From positions 150,580,575 to 150,644,574 of the forward strand of contig NC_134455.1 in NCBI RefSeq assembly GCF_047948215.1: a DNA stretch of 64,000 nt, in the 5' to 3' direction. Of this stretch, positions 29,301 to 41,800 are shown one piece after another (within the stretch, counting starts at the first letter, position 1; each line of letters starts with the position of its first letter). Origin of the DNA: Lycorma delicatula (lineage: Eukaryota > Arthropoda > Insecta > Hemiptera > Fulgoridae). A program made the translations under genes and the position numbers. The notes under the pieces were generated by a model. It made no database searches. It was not told where the DNA came from and saw only the letters and a list, made by a program, of their open reading frames with translations.

Positions 29301-32300
29301 GGTATGACATTTTCCAAATCTGTTTTCTGATGAGAATTCATTGTAAACGAGTACTTAAAAAGTACGGTCGTTCATATAGCTGCTGTGTAATACTGGTAGA
29401 TTGCCGCGAATGCCCCATTCTGCAGTTGAAGCATTATTTCATGACGCCAGGTCATAACGAAAGCCTTCTGCAGGTCAAAGAAGACTCCGACACAATTTTT
29501 TCCTTATGATGTAGCTGTTATTAATATACAGACATCCTCCACGGAGGATGTAATTTCTCCGTCACTACGTGTGTTACGTCGCCGACATGCTACTACTCCT
29601 CGACTATAAAGTTCCTCGACAATTTCCTCCTCCATGCAGTTTAGTAAGTGTCTGCACACAATCGCTCCTTTTGTGGTGTTTAACGTTCTGTGTGGTTAGA
29701 CATCGATGTCCATGACTCCCAACTCAGTCACTTTCAAAAGTCGAAACGATTGTGAATCATTACTGTTTCAACAAATGGTCCGTAAGTTTCCTATCTCCTT
29801 TACAGGCCCTCCTGTAACTTCTGTGATGCCGCGCGCTATCCCAAAAGGACTTATTTTTGAAAAATCACCTTCTTTCCTCTTGATCACTAAATACTTCGGA
29901 ATCAATCCGATGCTCTTTACTGGAAGCTTCGTTGGATCTCTTTTCCTTGACGCTACACTCTTCCTTATCGCTAAACTAAGGTCATCCTTCGCTTCGCTTC
30001 CGAAGACAAAGGCTCTCTTGGACGAGAGGTTTTACGTGGACCCTCTGCCACGGATGTTGTGAAAATTGAAATATCCATGACCAATAAAATTGTCAGTTAA
30101 TATGTCATAAGGTGTGGGCGAAAAGACGGTTGGGGGTTCCCCGGATCATAGATCCTGCCTGAGTTCCCCCAGTCAGCCGCCTTCCACAAATTTAACCCGG
30201 ACTGGGAAGTCAGGTATTCCTGACCCTTGATACCAACATCCCAGGGCTCGCACGTAGCAGTAAAGGATCCGATACCCTTACCCATACTAGTTTGCATGAC
30301 ATTTCTCCTACTACCACCCCATTCAGTCGCCCTAAAGCATGAGACTGAATATCTTTGCCACAAACGACTACTGAGCCTTGAATCAGTTAAGCAACAAGTC
30401 CTAACTAGCTCCTAGAGCTAACCTAATCACGTGACCGAACTAAGAGTGGTGCCACACCACTCTCTTTAGTCCCACCGCTCACTTCTCATATATTATTAAA
30501 AATAGGTAGGCGCACCCCGTCAACTAATAAAAATATATATGACACTCAATAAATTAAATTTACTTGGTCAAGACAGCAATTTGCTGCCACACCTAGATCG
30601 CTGAATGCCAGCAAGTAACCTCTCCACCAATATAAACGCGCTTGAAGCTTTAATTGGCTAATGACTAGCAATCTTTCTCGGGTAGCTTTTCACAGCAGCA
30701 CGGTAGGAGTCTTTACCCTAAATAAACTACTGATGCCGGTTGAACAACATAGCCGCATCAAGGAACACCCAAAGGGTCCGACAATGAGGCTCTCGCCACA
30801 TTGACTCGCCGCTTATGAGTAGCCAACCACTTGACTTCTAAGTTCCAAGGTGGCCTGAGTTCTGCCCCCCCCCCCCACCCCAAGAGCTGGGCAGTCGAAC
30901 ATCATGTGTTCGTTCGATAGTGACGCAGATGCACAGCTCATGAGCTGTCAGGCGGAAAAGAAACAAATATTGGTTCAAGTTCACGTAGTTGGAGAGCACC
31001 CGGGCACCCGTTGCCCTTAAAAACAAAGGAGAGGTATACCATCTTCCCAAGTCCTGAATAAATCTATACAAGGACCTTTCCTTAGTCGAGGCATGCCATT
31101 CTTGCTGCCATGTATTCATCGCGAAGCTGTAGAGCCTTCTACGCAGGCAGGAGATGGGTAACTGTTCGAAATTTAGAACCGGTGCATTGAGATCACCGTT
31201 CCGCTCTGGTACAGGGCCGGCTTGTAACCTCATAGGTAGCCTCATAGAAGGTTGTCTTAAAAGCACCAATACATACAATTAAGGCTCTACGCTGGGAACT
31301 CCTTAAATTCGTAATATGTGCTTGATTTCTATCCAACTATGTGCCCAAACGGACGCAGCATAAGAAGCCATACTTTCGAAGACACCTCAGTACACCATGT
31401 ATAAATGACGGCCCGACAGCCCGTAATCCTTCCGAGCAATCCTCCTAAGCTTTTGCATCACAGAGACGGCGTCCGCCGCTACTTGCCGAATGTGGTTGCT
31501 AAACAGCAACTTTACATCAAACAAAACACCTAGGTACTTATGAACTTTAACTCGGCTGATGACACAGCCTTTATACTTAATATGGGGGTTACGACTGTAC
31601 AATAATTTGTCTGCACCCTTGAAAAGCATACACTTGGTCTTGGGCACAGAAATCGTTAAATTTTGCATGTCCATCCAGCCCTCCGCGCTCGACAAAGCCG
31701 CCTGCGTTCGGTCTTCTAGCTGTGGTCGTGAACTACCACGAACTAACAGGAGAAAGTCATCAGCGAAAGCCTGGGCCGTGAATCCTTCTGGAAATGTCAG
31801 TCCCAGAAATCCGTTAAATACTAGGTTTCACAGCAGCGGACCGAGAACGGAACCCTGCGAGCTTCCCGTGGTGACAGATTTTTCCACAGCTAGGTGCGCA
31901 TCTCTAAACACAGCCGTACCTTTAGACAAATAGTCACGCACTACGGCCTGCAGGGCTACGGGAACATTGCGACGTTTCAACTCATAGAGGACAAACCCCA
32001 ATACAAGGAAGGAAATGCTGCCTTTATGTCTACAAAAACTGCCAAAAAATATTTACAGTCGGCGCTTTCCATTTCGGCAGGAGCATTTAAGATGCAATCC
32101 TCGATGCCAACCCCTTTCATAAAGCCACATTGGGTCTCGATTTAGAAGAGAGTTCATATCAATGTGCATTCCCAGAGCCGTTCCATAATTAGCCTTTCAA
32201 GCAACTTGCCGATAACCGGCAAGAGGCTGATGGGCCGATAACTACCGACCTCACTCGAACCCTTTCCTGTTTTTAGAGCATCCTCACCAAAACCACCTTC

Positions 32301-35300
32301 CAACAAGTCGGGAAGCAACGCCATCTAAAGCACCCCGAGAACCCTTACCCATAGGATAATCCCTGCCGAAGTGACTGACTCACGCTAAGTGGCGCTCACT
32401 TCGGCTGACTTCGGGAAAGCTAAACTCACAGTAACTCACCCTCAATCCGGCTCTACAACCGAGACGAACGATAAGCACTCCACATCCGCACTCCGACCAG
32501 CAACGGCAAAAACAGATCACAGTCATGCCTTCCGCCCTCGCTGAAAAACAGTGAAACTGAGAATCACAAACGCAACCAGCTCTGACAGCTCTGGACCGCC
32601 AATCCCATAAATTTTAGTGAGTACTTTCAATGCGCGAATACATTTCCTAACTTTTGTTGACGAGTGCTGCCGTCTTCATGTTGGGGCTGAAAACTTTTCA
32701 GACAATCCTTGTACCTTGTTGTTGCTCGCCCCAGACGTATGCATAAATGTTATTGCACAGATGTGGGGTTGGGTTTGTCTGGGGAAATTACTATTAATTT
32801 TTTGACAATTACCAAGAAAAGTCCCATCAAAAAAAAATTAATATTTTATCTGTTTTAGGATGCTCCAGATTTGTTGACAAGAAAGAAGATTCAGAATCAT
32901 TAACAGATTCCTCTCATGGCTATCATCATTCTTCACTGCAAGAATCAGTTGATTATAGTAACTCAAATCCAAGGTCTTACCCAAAGAAACATTTACAAAA
33001 AGCTCTACGAGAAAGAGAAGATGCCCTGATATCTTCAATAAAAAATTCATCTGATTATAAACGCAATGATAATCGTATAAGACTTGGTCCAAGTAAATTG
33101 AACACCTTTCAGTGCCTGAAAGATAAACAGAATTCAACAGAGAATAATCTAGATGTAGAAGAAAAGAAATCCAACATAACACCAGATATTATAACCAGAT
33201 TTAAAGAAGAAAATTATGAATTCCTAGAAAATATTTCAGACTGTGATATAACCAAAACCACATTAAAATCTGAAATTGTAGAAAATAAAAAAGACATTAG
33301 TAAACAAAATGAAATCTCTGATAAAATATTTATCACTGATGAAAGTAATTTGGCTTCTGATAATATCTGTAGTCAGGATAACATCACTTTTAAAGAAACT
33401 GACTCCTCAAATGAAGCAGCGGAAAATTATTCTTTTGTAACTAATACTGTTTTAGAAAACAGTATTACTAATTTACAAGAAACTGAAAATTCTAAATCAG
33501 AAGAACCATCTCAGGAAATAGTACAAGAAACAAAATCAAATGAAAATAATTCATCTCAAAATGGAAATTCAAAATATTGCAGCATTCATAAATCTAATCG
33601 CTCATTGGAAACAACCAAACTGACACGGGAAAAAAAAAAAAAAGTAGAAGTTATCCCAACAATAAAAGAAAAAGTTAAGACATATTTAAATGAAAATCAT
33701 GTTCTCATTGAAGAAAAAGGTTTTAGCACAGATAAGTTTATCCCTGTCAGTCCAGAAATGATTATTTTATTAAAGAAATTGATTTTCTATTCAGAAAATT
33801 CTTCTGTTGCTTATCAGTGGTTGGGACAAAGTTTTGTATTCAGTCAGAATAAAAATTTTAAATATGGATTAATACAAAATAAGGTAAGAAAGATGATTGA
33901 AAACTTTTTTTTATAAGAAATTAAAAAATAATTTTTTGTAATAGTTGAATAAAAATAATATTTATGTTCATGATGGTTAGCAATTAAAATTATTTTTAAA
34001 CTTTAAACTTTTTAAATGAAAAACCAAATTTATTAAATACAATATTTTTAAAACTTAATCATTGTGTTTAATATTATTGTATTAAAGCTTATGCTGTTTT
34101 TAGAAGTTCTGTTTTATTAGAAGAACATATTTTTAGAGTAAGGTTAAACAGTATCTCAGATTCACATCCAACAACACTGATGCTCTGCACATTCATATAA
34201 AAGAGCCATATTTTAACACATTCAGAAAGTATGAAATTTATGAATATAAAACAATGATATAATATAAAACTAATTTAATAGACACTTCTCAATGCAACAC
34301 ACAAAACTAGATAAACTATTTTTTTTTGTTTTAATCTTTTTGAGCTGGAAGCTTAGCACACAATAATCAACTAAAACTAACTTAACCATTTGCAGTTTCG
34401 AGAAATAATTTTGAAGGAAAGTTATCAGTGGTTTAAGTCACCATTTCTCTAAATAAATATTGTTGATATAAAATTTGTATGAAACTCTTCTAAGTAGTAA
34501 TACTTGGAAAAATTGGAAAATTTCAGTAAGTTGTATTCTTCTCACTAAGCCAGTATGTTGTGCACATATCACAGAGTTTTTGGTACAACTGCCTTTGAGT
34601 TTTGAGTATTTCTAAAATTCTCAATACTTGAGATGTTATGTGGGTATAAAAACAATTGAGTGATCATGATCAAGTAAATAATTTTTTTCAGAAGGATTGA
34701 TCATTTATTTTATGTAACTAAGCATCATAAAATACTGAAAAGCATTTTTTTAAATGTGGTAGCGTCTTGGCCTTTCATCTGGGGATCCCGGGTTCGAATC
34801 CCGATCAGGCATGGCATTTTTCATATGCTACAAAATTTCCATTTCATATTCCCATGCACTAGCTTCAAGCTTACATGGAGAATTAATCATTAAAAAATAA
34901 ATAAATAAATAAATATTAATACTTTTGCAATTTGTACATCTCTCATTTTATATGCAAAACTTCTGTTTGCTGCATTTATAATTACCAAATTAGTGAATGG
35001 TTTTTCATTATACAGTATCTTAGTGCTGTATATGCACTAAGCACAAAGTTTCATCCAAAGAGTAATTACAACAACCCAACTGAACTGCAATACACCCATG
35101 CGTTTGTTCAAAAAATGTCTGATTGTATTTTATAAAAAAGTATTTGAATGCGAGCAGTAATATTTACTAGAGCACAGCACTAGTTCATAGAGAACAAGTA
35201 TGTTTTTCTACAATCCAAACAATTGTTTGTATTAGAGTAACAAGTGCTTTGTAACATCTTTATTTCAGGAATAATGGTAGAACATGTAAAACAAAGTTAC

Positions 35301-38300
35301 GTTTCAAGTTCTGGCAAAAGTTAGGTTATATCCAGAGCACAACAATTTATAATAATAAGCAGGCTTTTGGGAATGAGTGGTGGGATTTGTAGATCTAAAA
35401 TTAATTCAGCTTCAAGATTCAAAGATTAATTAAACTTTATTAATAAAGAATTTAGAAAATCACATCTTATAAATCATTTATAAAAATTAATTTTTTCAAC
35501 TACACACTATTTCATTATTTTTTCTTTTTCTCTTCATTTCGTACTTTTGTTAAGATATTCTTTTGTCAGAATATTAGATTAACAACACAGAATATTAGGT
35601 TAAAAAATTCTAAACCTAGAGAAATATGCTTACCATTTAAGTTACTGATATAAAATGAACAATTCTGCTGCTATTGCAATCTGTGGCAGATAATGGATTT
35701 ATTGTTTTTGGTATCATAATTTAATATAAAATTTAAAGTTTTATATTTAAATTTGAAAAATGTTAATTAAATATTTTATTTTTTTAATTTGATCACTGCA
35801 TTCAAGTTTTACGCATTCATTAATTATGAACTCATAATCATTATAGTTTTAACATTAAAATTTTAAATAAGTATAAAAAAATTAATAAAAATAAAGATAT
35901 TTATAAAAACAACAATCCACAAGTTTCCCACATTCTCTGAAGTTCTACAAATTCATAAAGATAATTTAATGAGTGGATCTTTAGGATTAATTTCTACTAA
36001 TCTTTTAAAAGAAAACTTAAAAATTCATTCAATAGTAGGAGTAGCATTTAGTTAATCAAACAGTTAAAATAAACAGAAATAAATCCCAGAACTAGTATTA
36101 CAAAAATAATAAAAACATATTCTGTAAAAATATTATAACCAAATCTATCATTAATGAAGTTAATTCATTATTAAAATTGCAACAAATCAATATTACTTTA
36201 TATTTAATAGTAACTACAATTTACAAAAAGAACACTTAACAGCAGGCTCTCGCCTTTAAGTAAGTTAATGTATTAGTATTTTTACAATAACTGGAAGAGA
36301 TTAATAATTATTATTCATCAATTTTAGAAAGCCCAATTGATGGCGGTATAGATTATAGGGCCAAAGACTGACTTTTTACTACCTAAAATATTCTGCTGTG
36401 GTATAATATTCCCTTCAATGTACAATTAGTAATGCCTCAGACAGTACTAATTCAGTCATCCAAGGTAGAGCTTCTGTGTGTCTAGGTGTTTATGGTTTCT
36501 AAATTTTTATGAATATTATCGATATTATAAATATCTATAAGATAAAATTATGGATTAAGTAAATCAATGACATAGGTTATATTCAATAAAAAGATTAATT
36601 TAAAACATAATATAATCCTTAAAAACTAAATAATTTTCATAAACATACTGAACACAGTTTAGAAATACAATAAATTATACATTACATTTTTTAAAGATCA
36701 ATTAAAAAAATATAAAAATAAACTAGGACCTAGTGTATGTAATTTTTTTTTTTTTTTTTAACCTCCAGGTCCATCATTAGGTATTGCTTCAGAGGATGGG
36801 ATGAATGATTTGTAGCATGTGTGAAAATTCCATGTCTGACTGGGATTTGAACCTGGGAGCCAATATTACTGGTATATATTAATATTGGCAACAGTATTAA
36901 TAATAATTCAGGACACTCATAACACAAAATATGATAAACATAATATAACATTATTAATAGATCCAAAATTTTGTTAAATAAAGAAATGAATTTAATGTAA
37001 TATATAATTACTGAAAATGGTTATAACATTAACAACTTTAATAATTTATTTAATGATATTAGATTAAACATAATAATGAAATAAATAAATTTACAAATAA
37101 AAGGAGACTAAAAGTAACTTTTGTAAGTGTTTATAATAACACATAAAATATGTTTTTTTAAAAATCATTTAGCAAACAACAAAATTACCTTTAAAAATAA
37201 AAAGTTTGATGAAATAATTAACAGCAAATCTAATTATCATATTTGTAACAAAGAAGTAATTTATAAATTTGTATTTATAACTACTACATTAATAATTTTA
37301 TTTATTATTACTATGAAAAAAGTAATTTATAAATTGCAAAGAGGAAAATTGTAAAACATGCAGGAAAGACAAACAAATTTAAGAATCACTTATATATTAT
37401 TTACAAGCATGTGAAAATAACAATCTCAGATCTGATTATGTTGATCATAAACATATAATTTTAGTTATAAATAATATGCAACTGTTAAAAATAACACACT
37501 TAAATCCCTTACTATTGAGAAAATACACATAATAAAAAACAGCAATACATTATAATTAATGTATTGCACACATTATAATTAATGAAGAATAGAATTGAAC
37601 ATGATGATCAGATAAGAGAAATGTTATTTAATTTAAATTTAAAAGTATATGTTCAAACCGTGTTATTAAAAAACTATAGTATTGTTAGTTTATTTAATAA
37701 AATAATAATAATTTTATTTTATAGAATATTTTATATTAATGACTGGGATGATAGTCACCTACATATTCTGACAAAACAAATCTCTATGAAAGCACTGAAC
37801 AAAGAGGGGAAAAGTGGAAAAAGAAATTAATCTGTAAGCTTTTTCTAGAACAACATAATTTAAAATGTTGAATTAAATTATTTTAGCTTTAATATGTAAA
37901 TCGATATCTAATTAAGCTTTTTTTATTTGTAACTTTTTCTTGAAAAATATTATTCAAAATTTTGATTAAACCATTTTAGTTGCTAACAGAAATTTTGAAT
38001 CCCATTCAAATTATTTTCAACTTTGTTAAATACTATTAAATGTTTATAAATAACAAATAAAATAAAATTTCAAAAATTGAAGTGTTAATTACTGATGGAT
38101 TCTTGAAATTTGTTTAAAAATCAATTTGTTAGAAATATATACAGTATGCTCAAATTTTTATCAAATGATTTTTTGACAATTTTGTTTTTTATGTCTTATT
38201 TATCAAGAGTGTAAATAAACTATTTAATCTGAGTTGATAGTATGACTCAGGCTTGCAAAAAAAGATTTCAATTTGATCTGTTGCATTATTCTGTAATGCA

Positions 38301-38770
38301 AATAATTGTAAAATTATATTACACATGCCAAATGAAACACATTCATTTTTAAATTATTAAATGAGAATTGATTCAAGCAAGAAGAAACATACTACTTTTT
38401 TTTAATGTAAAAAGTACATAATTAGATAATATTATGAGAAGGGTTATTCAAGATAAACTGCATGAACCTATCTCTCTTTAACAGCAAGTATTACTGAAAA
38501 TTATTTAAGTCATGTATTAGAAATGATGATACTTTTACAATGATCAATACATTTTGAAAAATGTTGTGATTGATCTTTAATGAACTATTCAATTAAATAT
38601 TCCAGTAAACATTGAGAAGAAGGATATTAAATTAATTAGTTTAATATCCTTCTTCTCCCTTACTTCATTATAGACTTTTCTTTAAGGATACTTTTTCATA
38701 TGAGTAATTGTTTTATTGATAGTAGTGGTAAAAAAAGTCTACTAATGTTTTGTCTATAAAAGATTTAAAA

Positions 38771-38818
<48 letters not shown>

Positions 38819-41800
38819 TGAATATAGATTATATAATAAAATATGTGTGTGTGTGTGTGTATTACATAAAAATGCATGTTCTTTCATAAAAAATACAGCC
38901 CTCATACAAACAATAATAGTAAACAAAACATCATTCCAATTCATTTATTTTATTCCATATCAAACTACTCCATGCATTCTGTTTTTAGAAGAGAAGGTAT
39001 TTAAAACATAATTTCAATTGAAAAAAAATTGCCAAAATTTTATTGACAAATTTTTACTTAAATAAAACCTGAAACAGTATTTTTAGGAAGCCTTTTTCAG
39101 AATTCAAATAACTGAAAACAAAAAAATGGGTACTTCTATATTCCTCAGAACCAACAAAATTCCATCTGGAGTGCAATAGACTGCTCAGTGCAGATGAAAA
39201 AAACATTTGATTGTCTGCACCTTGCTTGGCCTTCCCCAATCCCTTCTATTAATAAAAATAATGACTCTCAATTAATTAATATTATTAAACTGTTCAAATA
39301 AAATTGAACTTTTGTTTATGTTGCTTACAACTTTCTTTTGCATTTCATTAAATTACTGAACATGATTTTAATAAAACTCGTAGAGAAAATGACTCTTGAG
39401 TATAACCTAAATATATATTTCCTTTTGGCATGTAATATTTGCTGGGCCTTAGCTCTTTTAGTGAACATTTAAAACATTTTTTATTTCATTTGCTGAGGGT
39501 GTTTTAAAAAATTTAATAAAATTTAAAAAATTAGAGAATATAAAATAAAATGTTAATTTTTTGAAAATTTGTTTCAGTACAAGACACAAGTTATTCAAAA
39601 TTAATTAACTATATTTTATGGTGATTTGGTCAAATATAATTTTTTCTTGATGGTAACAATTTTTTTGAGGTGTTAGTGGAACAGTGACTACTATCTAAAT
39701 GTAGCCAGCATTAGAGTTACCAAAAATAATATTAAACTACCAAAATAATTGTATAATTGACTAGAAAACAGATAATTGATAGAAAAAATTCATCTTTTAA
39801 ATCTATTTACTACATATCTTAAAGAATTTATCTATCAAAATAGCAGGGGTTGGAACTTTCGAACAGCATTACTATACTTCAGCATAAACATTTTTGTGTT
39901 TCTCTACTTTAAAAGAATCAAAGTATTTCTTGTTGTTTAAATTATATCTTAATAAATACAGCAGAAAACTAGGTACTTTTAAATTTCCTTTCAAACCTAA
40001 ATCTATTTTTTACTTATGAAAATTGCTAGTAAATTACATATGTTGAATTATTTAACAAAAATTTAATATCTATTTTCTTTACAGAGAGGACCTAGTGGTA
40101 TCTTAGCTACTGTTCAAGCATTTATTCTGAAAGCTTTATTATTTGATCCTGACACTGCTACAGTTTGCCCACATCCATTTTGTCCAACAACTCGTGAAAT
40201 AAATATGTCACTTATACATGCTTTAAGCAATATTCTGTGGCAAGCAGGACAAAAAAAATGCGGTGTTATAGTCAGGTATGCATTTATTTTTATCAGATAT
40301 CTTTACCAATAAGCAATTTATCTTTTGCAAAGTTGGAGTATTTATTAAACATTTTATTCAAAATTCAGAAATGTCTCTGAAAGTGATAAATTACAGTAGC
40401 ATGCAAATTAATCCAAACAGATTTTCGTTAATAAAAAACAATTTTATTTAGAAAAAAATCATACTTGTACAGTTTGTGAATACCTAGTAATGAATATGTC
40501 CTCCTTTATCCTTAATCACTTCACGTACATGATTTGGCATTGATTCAACAAGTGTGCTACACTTCTTTTTTTAATTCTTCATCATGAAACCAGTAGTACG
40601 AGTCTTTTGCATTACCAGTTAAATTGATTATGGCTTTAATGAGGTCAATTTATATGATATAATTCATTAAGAGTCGTTTTTTGACTAATGTTCAAACATT
40701 TTCAATTGGGTTTAAGTTTAGGGAGTTGCCTAGCCACAGGAGCACTTAATGTTCCATTTTTAAAAAATTTTTCCATTTTTTTGGGAGTATGGCATGGCAT
40801 CAAATCTTGTTGGAACACTCCATTGACTTGTGGGAATTGTTTAGAAGTTGTATTACACCCTTCCCTTCAGAACCTTAATATATATATACACCTTAATATG
40901 ATGCTTTTCTAACGTATGAACCCTTTGCCCCTGAACATAAAAATGTGACTTGTCAGAAAAAATAACATTTTTCCAGTCTTCTTTGGTCCACTTAGCATGT
41001 GCTTTGGTTCAGTTCACAAGAGCCTTTTTTTACACAGACTGTAAGAAGTTGGCATCTACTATTTGTCACATATAAGTCTATTCTAGCTGTTAATTCTTGA
41101 TTTTAGTCCACAGCAGATCATTTTGGATCAAACTTACTTTTTTTCACTAATAACAACCGATCCTGTGTTAGAGTAATTTTTCTTTTTCAGTCACATTTGC
41201 CTTTAATTTTGGGTGAAAAGAAATCAGTTTCTTTAAATTATTTTAAAATAGCATTCACTGTCCAACACCAAGCTCATAAGCTATTTGTTGTTGTGTCTTA
41301 CTGGTAGACTCAGAAAGAAAAACAATTTTTGAACACCTTCTTGGAGTTATATCCATTATTATATATTCAAGATACACAAAAAAATATGATTTTGTAAAAA
41401 AAAAGAAATAAACTTACATAAAACACCATTTATTATACAAAAATTGCTAAATAATCAAAGAACAATAACTTTTGGATAACTTAAGCTAATTTAAAAAATG
41501 GGTGTGGTCAAGCAGTGTAGCCACCACATAAAAATTTCCTGTGCTTAGATTAATTTGCACACTGATATATATTAATGGCAAATAATTAAGGCTTTAACAG
41601 TTTACGAAATAGTCAGAGTAAATTAATTTTAAAAGTCAATGATATGCATGATGGGATGTGATTAATTTTGAATTATTACATTGGCCACATTCAACTACTT
41701 ATACAAAGAACAAATAAAACTTCAAATAATTTTAACTTGAGTTAGGTTAAATCATATGTTTGTGAAATAGAGACCAGAGATAATAAAAAGATATTGTAAA

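Larger units (their letters stand above)
37621..40084. other. Intron 3, right part
   Basis: AT-rich. Holds a long-armed hairpin (38614-38657) and AT/GT microsatellites (38774-38860). No element or exon recognised. Confidence 0.5.

Noticed and set aside
30287..32340. R1 element in its rDNA target, which would imply rDNA here
   Set aside because: Flanks are another retroelement's leader and no 28S sequence is present; only the RT clade is R1-like.
33098..33916. Free-standing 272-codon gene
   Set aside because: It is the interior of exon 3; the frame is open upstream to the acceptor at 32858, and the last codons after 33883 are intron read-through.
34756..34830. Possible functional tRNA gene (good B box, CTTTCAT anticodon-like loop)
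   Set aside because: Cloverleaf arms are mismatched and the sequence continues into a SINE tail shared with other copies.
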